In this document: in pieces, positions 45,017 to 52,974 of the stretch
Numbering within the stretch: position 1 is the first letter of the stretch
Layout: every line of letters begins with the position of its first letter
NCBI RefSeq assembly: GCF_016798325.1
Contig: NZ_JAERVO010000009.1
Coordinates: forward strand, 1 to 64,000
Length of the DNA stretch: 64,000 bases
Direction of reading: 5' to 3'
Source: Marinobacter mangrovi
GTDB taxonomy: Bacteria; Pseudomonadota; Gammaproteobacteria; Pseudomonadales; Oleiphilaceae
Made by a program: the position numbers and the translations under genes
The notes under the pieces: generated by a model
Database searches by the model: none
What the model saw: only the letters and a program-made list of their open reading frames with translations
Told to the model about the DNA's origin: nothing

Positions 45017-45346
45017 AGCTGTCCCTATGAAGTTGAGTGTCGAGTAACGATCCGGCGTCGCCCTTTATTGTGCTGCACGAGCGATGTCGCCGGTAGGCCC
45101 GTCATGACTGCGGCGACGAGCCTCGATTGCTGGCTATGTTACGCGGAGTTGCCGGCGGACTGAACGTTTTCCGCGTGCAAATGTCGGGGAATTTTGTCAG
45201 AGACCGTCATCTAACGTAATCGACTGTTGTGGCCAGCGCCAATCTCGTAATTGATCTGAGTGGCCTGTTGCCTCCTTCACGGGAAGGGCGTTTGGTACAA
45301 TTATGCATCAATTTCCATTTTTACCGTTCAGAGTGACCGTTGTTCC
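45017..45346. other. Divergent intergenic region between pomA and the MFS gene
   Basis: This 330-base region must hold promoters for pomAB (minus) and the MFS gene (plus). I see an extended -10 for the plus strand at 45293-45301. On the minus strand I saw neither a sigma-70 pair nor the FliA pattern (TAAAGTTT-N11-GCCGATAA). Confidence 0.5.
45293..45301 (+). promoter_or_regulatory. Extended -10 promoter candidate for the MFS gene
   Basis: TGGTACAAT fits the extended -10 pattern TGnTATAAT with one mismatch, 46 bases before the start codon. The matching -35 position (TCCTTC) is poor, which extended -10 promoters tolerate. Confidence 0.4.
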
Positions 45347-46705
45347 ATGAATTCACTTGAGAAACGATCCATTGCTGCCCTGGCTTCCGTGTATGCGATG
45401 CGGATGCTGGGGCTGTTCATGGTCTTGCCGGTATTCATGCTGTTGGGCGAAAAGCTCGACGGCGCCACGCCGGCATTGCTGGGCCTGGCCATCGGTGCCT
45501 ACGGCCTGAGCCAGGCTCTGCTGCAGATTCCCTTCGGGATGCTGTCCGATCGCCTGGGGCGCAAGCGGCTGATCTTTTTCGGCCTGCTCCTGTTTGCGGC
45601 CGGCAGCTTCATCGCCGGCTCTTCCGAGAGTGTCTACGGTGTGATTGCCGGGCGCGCGTTGCAAGGCGGCGGGGCGATTGCCAGTGTCCTGATGGCACTG
45701 CTCAGCGACCTGACCCGTGAAGAGAACCGCACCAAGGCGATGGCCCTGGTGGGCATGTCCATCGGCATTGCCTTTTCTGCGTCCCTGTTTATCGGGCCGC
45801 TGCTGGGTTCGGTGGCGGGGCTGTCGGGAATTTTCTACGTCACCGGCGTGCTGGCGCTGGTGGGCATCGGCCTGGTGTATTGGGTGGTGCCGTCACCGGC
45901 ATCCCAGTCCCAGCACCTGGACACCCAGCCGGCCCGCGAAAAGCTCAAGCAGGTCCTGACGGACGGTCGTCTATTGCGGCTTGATTTCGGCATTGCGGCC
46001 CTGCACCTGGTGCTGACGTCCGCGTTTCTCGTGATTCCCGTCCTGCTGCGGGACCAGGTCGGACTGGCGCCGACCCATCACTGGTGGGTCTACCTGTCTG
46101 TCATGGCGGTCGCGTTCTTTGCGATGGTGCCGTTTATCATCATCGGCGAGAAGAAACGCATGATGAAACAGGTGCTCTGCGGCGCTGTGGCCACGCTGAC
46201 CGTTTCGTGCATGGCACTGGCTGAATTGCCGCACACGTTGTCGGTCATGTGGATCTGCCTGTTCTTCTTCTTCATGGCGTTCAACCTGCTGGAGGCGAGC
46301 CTGCCATCACTGATCAGCAAGGAATCACCGGCAGCGGCCAAGGGCACAGCCATGGGGGCGTATTCCACCTCCCAATTCCTGGGCGCCTTTGTCGGTGGGG
46401 CGCTGGGCGGCACGTTGTTGCAGCACTTCGGCGTGAACGGTGTGTTCGGGCTGATGGTGTCGGTCCTGGTGATCTGGCTGGGGCTGGCCATCACCATGAA
46501 GAGGCCGAGCCATACCTCAAGTTTCGTGGTACAGTTGGTCGACATTGAGGGGCGTGGCGTTTCCGCGGTGGACCATGCGCTGAGAGGCATTGCCGGCGTC
46601 GAGGATGTGGTGATCCTGGCCGATGCCGGCGCGGCCTACCTCAAGGTGGATAAAGAGCAGTTCGATGCCGCCGATCTGGGGCAGTTCACCTTCGTCAGGC
46701 CCTGA
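45347..46705 (+). CDS. yajR: MFS transporter, YajR family
   Basis: A 452-residue major-facilitator protein starting [19 protein letters not shown]; the frame is open further upstream but lacks a membrane pattern there. It has 12 predicted TM helices and the loop 2-3 signature [13 protein letters not shown]. After the last helix comes a soluble domain of about 65 residues (from [16 protein letters not shown]), as in E. coli YajR with its C-terminal YAM domain. The substrate is unknown. In Pseudomonas an MFS gene also stands between uvrA and ssb, which supports orthology. Confidence 0.87.
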   Translation: MNSLEKRSIAALASVYAMRMLGLFMVLPVFMLLGEKLDGATPALLGLAIGAYGLSQALLQIPFGMLSDRLGRKRLIFFGLLLFAAGSFIAGSSESVYGVIAGRALQGGGAIASVLMALLSDLTREENRTKAMALVGMSIGIAFSASLFIGPLLGSVAGLSGIFYVTGVLALVGIGLVYWVVPSPASQSQHLDTQPAREKLKQVLTDGRLLRLDFGIAALHLVLTSAFLVIPVLLRDQVGLAPTHHWWVYLSVMAVAFFAMVPFIIIGEKKRMMKQVLCGAVATLTVSCMALAELPHTLSVMWICLFFFFMAFNLLEASLPSLISKESPAAAKGTAMGAYSTSQFLGAFVGGALGGTLLQHFGVNGVFGLMVSVLVIWLGLAITMKRPSHTSSFVVQLVDIEGRGVSAVDHALRGIAGVEDVVILADAGAAYLKVDKEQFDAADLGQFTFVRP

Positions 46706-46725
46706 CGCAAACACTGAATTCAGAC

Positions 46726-46747
46726 GGCCAGCCATGGAGGGCTGGCC
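46726..46747 (+). other. Hairpin between yajR and ssb
   Basis: GGCCAGCC and GGCTGGCC form a perfect 8-bp stem around ATGGAG, 21 bases after yajR. No T-run follows, so it may stabilise mRNA ends or be a weak Rho-independent terminator. Confidence 0.45.
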
Positions 46748-46773
46748 ACGACAGAGATTATTGGGAGTCGAGC

Positions 46774-47304
46774 ATGGCAAGAGGCGTAAACAAGGTCATC
46801 CTGATCGGTAATCTGGGCAACGATCCGGAAACCCGTTACACCCCCAACGGAAACGCGGTGACCAACCTGAACCTGGCAACCGACGAGAGCTACAAGGACC
46901 GCCAGACCGGTCAGATGGTGCCCAAGACCGAATGGCACCGTGTGGTCATGTTCGGCAAGATCGCTGAAGTGGCCGGTCAGTACCTGCGCAAAGGGTCCAA
47001 GGTCTATATCGAAGGCAAGCTGCAGACCCGCAAGTGGCAGGGGCAGGATGGCCAGGACCGCTACACCACGGAAGTGGTGGTGGACATCAACGGCCAGATG
47101 CAGATGCTGGACAGCCGCGGTGGCGGCGATAACCAGGGCATGGGGGCGCCGTCTCGGCCGCAGCAGCAACCGCAACAACAGCCGCCGCAGAACTATGGCA
47201 ACCAAGGCGGACAGGCGTCCGGTGGATACAGCCAGCCGCCGCAGAATCAGGGCGGTAGCATGCCGGAACCTGTGGACGACTTCGACGACGATATCCCGTT
47301 CTAG
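46774..47304 (+). CDS. ssb: Single-stranded DNA-binding protein
   Basis: Coats ssDNA and recruits replication and repair proteins. The 176-residue product has the OB fold (about 1-110: [18 protein letters not shown] and [14 protein letters not shown]). A Gln/Gly/Pro-rich linker follows, then the acidic tail DFDDDIPF that binds partners. GGGAG lies upstream. Confidence 0.97.
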   Translation: MARGVNKVILIGNLGNDPETRYTPNGNAVTNLNLATDESYKDRQTGQMVPKTEWHRVVMFGKIAEVAGQYLRKGSKVYIEGKLQTRKWQGQDGQDRYTTEVVVDINGQMQMLDSRGGGDNQGMGAPSRPQQQPQQQPPQNYGNQGGQASGGYSQPPQNQGGSMPEPVDDFDDDIPF

Positions 47305-47324
47305 GGGACGTCCCGTCAGAACTG

Positions 47325-47351
47325 AGAAGGCCCGCCATTGGCGGGCCTTCT
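47325..47351. terminator. Terminator between convergent ssb and ntrC
   Basis: AGAAGGCCCGCC pairs over 12 bp with GGCGGGCCTTCT around ATT. Plus-strand T content afterwards is modest. It serves ssb and may also serve ntrC on the other strand. Confidence 0.75.
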
Positions 47352-47367
47352 TGCATTTCGGGGCGCG

Positions 47368-48801
47368 TTAGTCCTCGTCGTCATCGCCCTGCGAATCCGC
47401 CATGCCCAGTTCCTTGATCTTGCGGGTCAGGGTGTTCCGGCCCCAGCCCAGCAGGATCGCGGCATCCCGGCGGCGCCCACCCGTATGTTTGAGTGCGGTT
47501 TCGATCATCACCTGTTCGAATTCCGGCACGGCCACATCCAGGATGCCCTGTTTGCCCCGTTTGAGCTCCTGTTCGGCCCAGGCACGTAGACCTTCCTGCC
47601 AGGTCTGGCCGGTCGGTGGTGTATCGGCCTGGTCCAGCAATTCCGGCGGCAGGTCGCTGACGTGGATTTCCCGGCCGCTGGCCATCACGGTTAGCCAGCG
47701 ACAGGTGTTTTCCAGCTGGCGGACGTTGCCGGGCCAGGGCAGGGTGGTCAGGTATTCCTCGGCTTCCGGGCGCAGCAGCTTGGGCTCGACGGACAGCTCC
47801 TGGGCCGCCCGTTTCAGGAAGTGGCGCATCAGGCGCGGGATGTCTTCACGCCGTTCCGCCAGTTTGGGCAGGTGCACCCGGATCACGTTCAGGCGGTGGA
47901 ACAGATCTTCCCGGAAGGTGCCGGCCTGGACCAGCTTTTCCAGATTCTGGTGCGTCGCGGCGATGATGCGAACGTCCACCTTGATGGGGGTGGTGCCACC
48001 GACCCGATAGAACTCGCCGTCGGCGAGGACGCGCAACAGGCGGGTCTGGGTATCGGCCGGCATATCACCGATCTCGTCCAGGAACAGGGTGCCGCCGTTG
48101 GATTGTTCAAAGCGCCCCTGACGCGCTGCACCGGCACCGGTAAACGCGCCTTTCTCGTGGCCGAACAGTTCCGATTCGATCAGGTCCTTGGGGATGGCCG
48201 CCATGTTCAGGGCGATGAACGGGTGGTTGGCCCGCGGGCTGTGGTTGTGCAGTGCCTGAGCGACCAGCTCTTTACCCGTGCCGCTTTCCCCGTTGATCAG
48301 AACGGTGATGTTGGAGTGGGACAGGCGGCCAATGGCGCGAAACACTTCCTGCATGGCCGGCGCTTCACCGATGATTTCGGTATGCCGGGTGCCGGCGTCG
48401 GCCTGGGGTTCGGTACTGGCTCGACGTTCACGGCTGTGATCGACCGCCCGCTTGACCAGTTCCACCGCGTCATCCACATCGAAGGGCTTGGGCAGGTATT
48501 CGAATGCCCCCGTCTGGTAACTGGCGACGGCGCTTTCCAGATCGGAGTGGGCCGTCATGATGATGACGGGGATGTCCGGGTGATCCTGAACGATCTGCGA
48601 AAGCAGTGCGATGCCATCGATACCCGGCATGCGGATGTCGCTGATGATGGCATCGGGCTGCTCCCGGTCGAGTCGCATCATGATGCCCTCGCCGCTCTCG
48701 AACACACGCGGTTGCATGTTGGCCTGCGTCAGGGCCCGTTCCAGGACCCAGCGAATACTCCGATCATCGTCAATTATCCAGACGTTGGCCGATTGGCTCA
48801 T
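47368..48801 (-). CDS. glnG: Nitrogen regulation response regulator NtrC
   Basis: Sigma-54-dependent enhancer-binding activator (NtrC, NRI). The start at 48801 overlaps the ntrB stop by ATGA and gives 477 residues. The receiver domain has DDD at 11-13 and phospho-acceptor Asp55 (SDIRMPG). The AAA+ domain has Walker A GESGTGKE, the sigma-54 contact loop GAFTGA and Walker B GGTLFLDEIGD. A Fis-type HTH lies at the C-terminus (RRRDAAILLGWGRNTLTRKI). It should activate glnA and its own operon through the sites listed upstream. Confidence 0.97.
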   Translation of the reverse strand: MSQSANVWIIDDDRSIRWVLERALTQANMQPRVFESGEGIMMRLDREQPDAIISDIRMPGIDGIALLSQIVQDHPDIPVIIMTAHSDLESAVASYQTGAFEYLPKPFDVDDAVELVKRAVDHSRERRASTEPQADAGTRHTEIIGEAPAMQEVFRAIGRLSHSNITVLINGESGTGKELVAQALHNHSPRANHPFIALNMAAIPKDLIESELFGHEKGAFTGAGAARQGRFEQSNGGTLFLDEIGDMPADTQTRLLRVLADGEFYRVGGTTPIKVDVRIIAATHQNLEKLVQAGTFREDLFHRLNVIRVHLPKLAERREDIPRLMRHFLKRAAQELSVEPKLLRPEAEEYLTTLPWPGNVRQLENTCRWLTVMASGREIHVSDLPPELLDQADTPPTGQTWQEGLRAWAEQELKRGKQGILDVAVPEFEQVMIETALKHTGGRRRDAAILLGWGRNTLTRKIKELGMADSQGDDDED

Positions 48802-49868
48802 GCTTTCAGCTCCAGAGGCAGGAAAATGATGAAATCGGTCCAGCCGGGCGAACTCTCGCATTCCACGAGGCCCTGATGTTGACCGATGATGCTTTGCGTA
48901 ATCGAAAGACCGAGGCCTGTTCCGTTGGCCCGGCCGCTGATCATGGGGTAGAAGACGTTCTGCAACAGGTCCTGTGGAATGCCCGGCCCGTTATCAATGA
49001 TGTCGACGCGGCACACCAGCCGGTAACGGCGATGGCCGATGGTGAACTGGCGCAGCGCCCGGGTGCGGAATGTGATGCAGGGCGTTTCGTCATTGGTGTG
49101 GTCGGCTGCCGCTTCCATGGCGTTACGGGCCACGTTGAGGAAGGCCTGGATCAGCTGTTCCTTGTCGCCGGGGAACTCCGGCAGGCTGGGGTCGTAGTCG
49201 CGCTCCAGTTTGACGCGGCCCTTACTCTCGGCTTCCAGCAGCGTTCTCACCCGTTCCAGCACTTCATGGATGTTGGTTGAGCTGAACTGGGGCGCCTTGT
49301 TGGGGCCGAGCATGCGGTCCACAAGCCCGCGCAGTCGATCTGCCTCGTCGATGATAACCCGGGTGTATTCCTTCTGACTCTCGTCGGCCAGTTCCCGGTC
49401 GAGCAATTGCGCCGCGCCACGGATACCGCCCAATGGGTTCTTGATCTCGTGGGCCATGCCGCGCACCAGGATTCGGGTGGTTTCCTGCTGGGAGAGCATG
49501 TCTTCCTCCCGCGTGATACGCAGCAAGCGGTCGCGCGGCTGCAGTTCCAGCAGGAGCGTTTCGGTATCGGCACCAATTTGGGACACGGAATAGTCCACCG
49601 TAAACCGGGAGCCCGACAGCAGGGTGAATTCGGCTTCCCGCTTGGTGAAGGGCTGCCCGGTTCGGGACGCATCATTCAGCGTCTCGAAGGCCTCGGCGGA
49701 GCCGATAAACAAGTCGCCCAGGCGCGTGCCGACAATGCGCGAGCCGCTGGCTTCCAGCAGGTACTCGGCAGCGGCATTGATGTACAGAATGGTCAGATCC
49801 ATATCCAGCACCAATGTGGCGGTGGTCAGGTGATCCAGGATCTGCCGGTAGACGATATCTCTAGACAT
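48798..49868 (-). CDS. glnL: Nitrogen regulation sensor kinase NtrB
   Basis: Histidine kinase/phosphatase (NtrB, NRII) that sets NtrC phosphorylation in response to PII. The start at 49868 follows GAGGGA and gives 356 residues. A PAS domain covers about 5-110. The phospho-acceptor is His140 in MAHEIKNPLGG. The ATP-binding part has NVARNAMEAA, DNGPGIP and GRANGTGLGLSI. It is cytoplasmic, with no TM segment. It overlaps ntrC by 4 bases. Confidence 0.96.
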   Translation of the reverse strand: MSRDIVYRQILDHLTTATLVLDMDLTILYINAAAEYLLEASGSRIVGTRLGDLFIGSAEAFETLNDASRTGQPFTKREAEFTLLSGSRFTVDYSVSQIGADTETLLLELQPRDRLLRITREEDMLSQQETTRILVRGMAHEIKNPLGGIRGAAQLLDRELADESQKEYTRVIIDEADRLRGLVDRMLGPNKAPQFSSTNIHEVLERVRTLLEAESKGRVKLERDYDPSLPEFPGDKEQLIQAFLNVARNAMEAAADHTNDETPCITFRTRALRQFTIGHRRYRLVCRVDIIDNGPGIPQDLLQNVFYPMISGRANGTGLGLSITQSIIGQHQGLVECESSPGWTDFIIFLPLELKA

Positions 49869-49896
49869 GATGTCCCTCTTGTTCCGATACCTTGTC

Positions 49897-49912
49897 TGCA
49901 AAAAGCGAACCA
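49897..49912 (-). promoter_or_regulatory. Sigma-54 promoter of ntrBC
   Basis: The minus strand reads TGGTTCGCTTTTTGCA, against the consensus TGGCACG-N4-TTGCA. GG and GC are 10 bases apart as required and the -12 box is perfect. Transcription would start near 49886, 18 bases before ntrB. Confidence 0.75.
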
Positions 49913-50230
49913 GATGCGAACGTGCGGACAGCGAGCTGCGCCTTTTTGGTTAGCCCGTCGCCATTGAAGATAGATTCTGTGCCGTATTTCGGTGCCCCGC
50001 CGGTGGTGTTTGAGCGACACGGCCTTGCACCCGGGCCGGGTCCCGGCGCTGAAAACGCCGGCAACAGGGGCTTCAGGCACTTGTTATGCCGGGCAATTCC
50101 TGCAACGACGCAGAGGCGGCGGACGATGCCTACCGTGACGGCAGCCGTGAGGCCGTTAGCCGGTTGGCCAGGATGCTGTCAGCGTATCGCCCTGCTTTTG
50201 AACGAAGCGTAGGTGCTTTTTGGTGCTTTC

Positions 50231-50245
50231 GCACTATTTTGGTGC
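50231..50245. promoter_or_regulatory. NtrC binding site upstream of ntrBC
   Basis: GCACTATTTTGGTGC is an inverted repeat that differs by a single base from an E. coli glnA NtrC site as I remember it (GCACTATATTGGTGC). It lies about 350 bases upstream of the predicted ntrBC start, within reach for an enhancer. Two further GGTGC half-sites occur just before it (near 50211 and 50222). Confidence 0.65.
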
Positions 50246-50249
50246 AGTG

Positions 50250-50271
50250 CTCCGAGCCTCGTGGCTCGGAG
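50250..50271. terminator. Hairpin after the DUF4124 gene
   Basis: CTCCGAGCC and GGCTCGGAG form a perfect 9-bp stem with a 4-base loop, 16 bases beyond the DUF4124 stop on the minus strand. No clear T-run follows, so termination efficiency is uncertain. Confidence 0.5.
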
Positions 50272-50286
50272 GGCGCTAGGGAGGGA

Positions 50287-50820
50287 TTAATTCTGGACCG
50301 AGGGCCGGTGGATAGTGAACGTAATGGTCTGGCCTTCCTGGACGATGCTGCCGTCCTTGTCGACGATCCGGACCGACGCATTGTGGGTGCCGCGAAACAC
50401 GTTGCTGATGGGGAACTGGCCTGAAGCGTTCTGCCCAATCGGCTGGCCATCGAGTGATACTTCAAACAGATCGCCGGGGCGCAGGGCCGGTTGGCTGGAG
50501 ACGGCAAACGTCATGTCGCCACTGCCGCTGTGGAAGGCGCTGTCGTTTTCCGGGGAATTAAACGCAACGCGGCTGTAGCGGGCCGACGCCTTCTGTTTGC
50601 TGCCTTCTTCCTTTTTCTGGCGCTCTTCAAACGCCTTGACCTGTTCGGCCTTGGGCAGGGTCACCGTAGTCACCGGCTTGACGTCCACGGGCTCTCCGCC
50701 TGATGAGGCCTCGTCGGTGTAGGTCACGTTGCCGTGCTCATCCACGCTCTTATAGACCTGGGCCTGGGCGCCGGTTGCCGCCAGGGCCAGGAGGCCAAAT
50801 ACAACCACAAGTTTCTTCAC
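50287..50820 (-). CDS. DUF4124-domain exported protein
   Basis: A 177-residue protein with a 20-residue signal peptide ending AQA. The DUF4124 segment follows at once: QVYKSVDEHGNVTYTDEAS (about 21-40), a pattern seen in many proteobacterial periplasmic proteins of unknown function. A Lys/Glu-rich stretch (about 60-80) precedes a C-terminal beta-rich domain (about 95-175) that resembles an Ig-like fold. Orthologues next to glnA and ntrBC are common in Pseudomonas-type genomes as I recall. Its function, and any link with nitrogen control, is unknown. Confidence 0.85.
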   Translation of the reverse strand: MKKLVVVFGLLALAATGAQAQVYKSVDEHGNVTYTDEASSGGEPVDVKPVTTVTLPKAEQVKAFEERQKKEEGSKQKASARYSRVAFNSPENDSAFHSGSGDMTFAVSSQPALRPGDLFEVSLDGQPIGQNASGQFPISNVFRGTHNASVRIVDKDGSIVQEGQTITFTIHRPSVQN

Positions 50821-50961
50821 GGGGGCTCCCTGTTTTCTCTTTTATTCCCGATTATTGGCAGGTGGGGCGCTGCAATGCAACCGCCTCACGGTGTTCCTTA
50901 CGGGATTCTAATGTAGCGGGCGGCGGCACGGCTGTTAAGCCGAATTTTGTGTCTTCCTGAA

Positions 50962-50990
50962 ACGAAAAAAGCCCCGCCGGAGCGGGGCTT
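50962..50990 (-). terminator. glnA: Rho-independent terminator of glnA
   Basis: On the minus strand AAGCCCCGC pairs with GCGGGGCTT around TCCG, then TTTTT. It begins about 20 bases after the glnA stop, so glnA is probably transcribed alone. Confidence 0.9.
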
Positions 50991-51010
50991 TGCTGTCAGA
51001 GCGGTGGCTC

Positions 51011-52414
51011 TTAGACAGAGTAGTACAGATCGAACTCGACCGGGTGAGTCGTCATGTTCAGACGCTCGACTTCGGCACGCTTCAGATCGATGTAGCCGGC
51101 GATCATGTCTTCAGTGAAGACGCCGCCGCGAGTCAGGAACTCGTGGTCGTTCTCGAGAACGTCCAGTGCTTCCTGGAAGGTTTCGCACACGGTCGGGATG
51201 TTCAGTGCTTCTTCCTTCGGCAGATCGTACAGATCCTTGTCCATGGCATCGCCCGGGTGGATCTTGTTCTGAATACCGTCAAGGCCGGCCATCAGCATGG
51301 CGGCGAAGGCCAGGTACGGGTTGGCAGACGGATCCGGGAAGCGCACTTCGATACGACGCGCTTTCGGGCTGTTCACGTACGGGATACGAATGGAAGCGGA
51401 GCGGTTACGGGCGGAGTAGGCCAGCATAACCGGTGCTTCGAAGCCCGGTACCAGACGCTTGTAGCTGTTGGTGGAGGCGTTGGTGAAAGCGTTGATGGTC
51501 TTGGCGTGCTTGATGATACCGCCGATGTAGTACAGGGCGGTTTCGCTCAGGCCGGCATAGCCGTCACCCGCGAAGACGTTCTTGCCGTCCTTGTTCAGGG
51601 ACATGTGAACGTGCATGCCGGAACCGTTATCGCCAACCACCGGCTTCGGCATGAAGGTCGCGGTCTTGCCGTAAGCGTGGGCCACGTTGTGGACACAGTA
51701 CTTCAGAATCTGGACTTCGTCCGCCTTGCGGGTCAGTGTGTTGGCGCCAACGCCGATTTCACACTGGCCGGCCGTACCCACTTCGTGGTGGTGAACTTCG
51801 ATTTCCAGGCCCATGGATTCCATGGCGGCACACATGGCGCCACGCAGGTCGTGCAGGCTGTCGACCGGCGGAACCGGGAAGTAGCCGCCTTTCACGCCCG
51901 GACGGTGACCGATGTTGTTGCGCTCGAAATCCTCGCCGGAAACCCAGGCGGCCTCTTCAGAGTAGATTTCGTACATGGAACCCTGCATGTCGGTGTTCCA
52001 CTTAACAGAATCGAAGACGAAGAATTCCGGCTCCGGGCCGAACAGGGCGCCGTCGGCGATGCCGGTGGACTTCAGGTATTCCTCGGCACGACGGGCAACG
52101 GAGCGCGGATCCCGCTCATAGCCCTGCATGGTTGAAGGCTCAACGATGTCGCAGGTGATGTTCAGCGTGGTTTCTTCGGTGAACGGGTCGATCACGCCAG
52201 TCGCGTCGTCCGGCATGAGGATCATGTCGGATTCGTTGATGCCTTTCCAGCCGGCGATGGAAGAGCCATCAAACATCTTGCCGTCTGAGAAAAAATCTTC
52301 ATCCACTTCAGAAGAAGGCAGGGTCACGTGCTGCTCTTTACCGCGACTGTCGGTAAACCGCAGGTCGATCCATTTCACTTCGTGCTCTTTGATCAGGTCA
52401 AGCGTCTTGGACAT
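51011..52414 (-). CDS. glnA: Glutamine synthetase type I
   Basis: Makes glutamine from glutamate, ammonium and ATP; the central ammonium-assimilation enzyme. The 467-residue subunit has the N-terminal [15 protein letters not shown], the metal/ATP segments [13 protein letters not shown] and [14 protein letters not shown], and NRSASIRIP. The adenylylation Tyr is at residue 396 ([10 protein letters not shown]), so the enzyme is under GlnE control. glnE is at 60424. Upstream lie a sigma-54 promoter and two NtrC-type sites. Confidence 0.98.
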   Translation of the reverse strand: MSKTLDLIKEHEVKWIDLRFTDSRGKEQHVTLPSSEVDEDFFSDGKMFDGSSIAGWKGINESDMILMPDDATGVIDPFTEETTLNITCDIVEPSTMQGYERDPRSVARRAEEYLKSTGIADGALFGPEPEFFVFDSVKWNTDMQGSMYEIYSEEAAWVSGEDFERNNIGHRPGVKGGYFPVPPVDSLHDLRGAMCAAMESMGLEIEVHHHEVGTAGQCEIGVGANTLTRKADEVQILKYCVHNVAHAYGKTATFMPKPVVGDNGSGMHVHMSLNKDGKNVFAGDGYAGLSETALYYIGGIIKHAKTINAFTNASTNSYKRLVPGFEAPVMLAYSARNRSASIRIPYVNSPKARRIEVRFPDPSANPYLAFAAMLMAGLDGIQNKIHPGDAMDKDLYDLPKEEALNIPTVCETFQEALDVLENDHEFLTRGGVFTEDMIAGYIDLKRAEVERLNMTTHPVEFDLYYSV

Positions 52415-52557
52415 TACGCATACTCCGTCAGTTTATGTCTTTTATGGAGCCGGCTCGGCTGAACGATATTCGTCCAGCGTCCGATTCATTCGACAGGCGC
52501 ATGGCAGCTTATCAAAACAGCTGCGCGCGTGCCTGCAAATTCGGCTGCAATCAGATA

Positions 52558-52573
52558 AGCAAAGCGCTTGCCA
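52558..52573 (-). promoter_or_regulatory. glnA: Sigma-54 promoter of glnA
   Basis: The minus strand reads TGGCAAGCGCTTTGCT, one mismatch from TGGCACG-N4-TTGCW in the key positions, with GG and GC 10 bases apart. The predicted start near 52547 gives a 133-base leader. Confidence 0.8.
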
Positions 52574-52649
52574 AGATCAGAGAATCGTTCGATGGTGGTG
52601 CAGAGTGGGCATTTAAGGGGCGGGAGGGACGGTGCGCTTGTGTGCAATG

Positions 52650-52664
52650 TCACACGTGTGGTGC
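52650..52664. promoter_or_regulatory. NtrC-type site 1 upstream of glnA
   Basis: TCACACGTGTGGTGC retains a full GGTGC half-site and CAC of the other half. Its centre is about 110 bases upstream of the predicted glnA start, close to the -108 site of E. coli. Confidence 0.55.
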
Positions 52665-52671
52665 ACGATAT

Positions 52672-52686
52672 GCTCTATTAAAGTGC
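52672..52686. promoter_or_regulatory. NtrC-type site 2 upstream of glnA
   Basis: GCTCTATTAAAGTGC matches GCACT-N5-GGTGC at four of five positions in each half. Its centre is 22 bases (two helical turns) from site 1 and about -132 from the predicted start, similar to the paired enhancer of E. coli glnA. Confidence 0.5.
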
Positions 52687-52738
52687 GTTATTTCGAAAAA
52701 TGACCCAAAACAGTGCGCGCTATTATCCGAGTGTTTTT

Positions 52739-52777
52739 GCAAAACTACGGTTGTTCACTCTTTAACCGTAGTTGTGC
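52739..52777. repeat. Long inverted repeat upstream of typA
   Basis: AACTACGGTT (52743-52752) and AACCGTAGTT (52764-52773) are perfect arms with an 11-base spacer. The arms extend outwards by GCA/TGC after one mismatch, giving 13 of 14 pairs. No T-run follows. The right arm covers the -35 position of the typA promoter candidate, so an operator is plausible. Confidence 0.7.
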
Positions 52778-52791
52778 CTTGCTGTTTTCGA

Positions 52792-52797
52792 TATACT
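52792..52797 (+). promoter_or_regulatory. typA: -10 element candidate for typA
   Basis: TATACT matches the sigma-70 -10 at five of six positions and is followed by GC-rich sequence. No good -35 is found at 16-18 bases; TTGTGC lies 14 bases away. Confidence 0.35.
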
Positions 52798-52974
52798 GCG
52801 CGCGCCCGAAGCCCGTCGTCATCCGTCGCGGGCTTCCATTTCCCAGGGTGAGCCTGCTGTGTCCGGAAACCATAGTCTGGCCCCCGACTAACATTTTTCA
52901 GATTTGAGATGGCATGCCGGACTGCGTTGTCCCTTCAATCGTCTCAGGTCAGTTGCATGCCTCAGGATTATCTT

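Larger units (their letters stand above)
49869..50286. other. Control region upstream of ntrBC
   Basis: This 418-base gap holds a sigma-54 promoter next to ntrB (49897-49912), an NtrC-type site (50231-50245) and a hairpin after the DUF4124 gene (50250-50271). Short open frames here lack ribosome-binding sites and conserved features. Confidence 0.6.
52415..52974. other. Divergent control region between glnA and typA
   Basis: This 560-base region contains the glnA sigma-54 promoter (52558-52573), two NtrC-type sites (52650-52686), a long inverted repeat (52739-52777) and a -10 candidate for typA (52792-52797). A further hairpin (GAAGCCCG...CGGGCTTC, near 52807-52834) precedes typA. No small gene was recognised. 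Confidence 0.6.

Noticed and set aside
44072..45163. A 363-codon plus-strand frame opposite pomA and pomB
   Set aside because: Both minus-strand genes have unmistakable stator motifs; the plus frame is their shadow.
45260..45346. N-terminal extension of the MFS protein
   Set aside because: The added residues have no membrane pattern and contain the extended -10 element; MNSLEKRS at 45347 fits the family start.
45017..45346. FliA (sigma-28) promoter for pomAB
   Set aside because: AATAAAGGGC occurs on the minus strand, but no GCCGATAA follows at the required 11-base spacing.
49892..50507. Several small open frames between ntrB and the DUF4124 gene
   Set aside because: They lack ribosome-binding sites and conserved features, and overlap the sigma-54 promoter and NtrC site on the other reading.
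52519..52534. A second sigma-54-like sequence upstream of glnA (minus strand AGGCACGCGCGCAGCT)
   Set aside because: GG/GC spacing is right, but the -12 box is CAGCT rather than TTGCW. The site at 52558-52573 is much better and correctly spaced from the NtrC sites.
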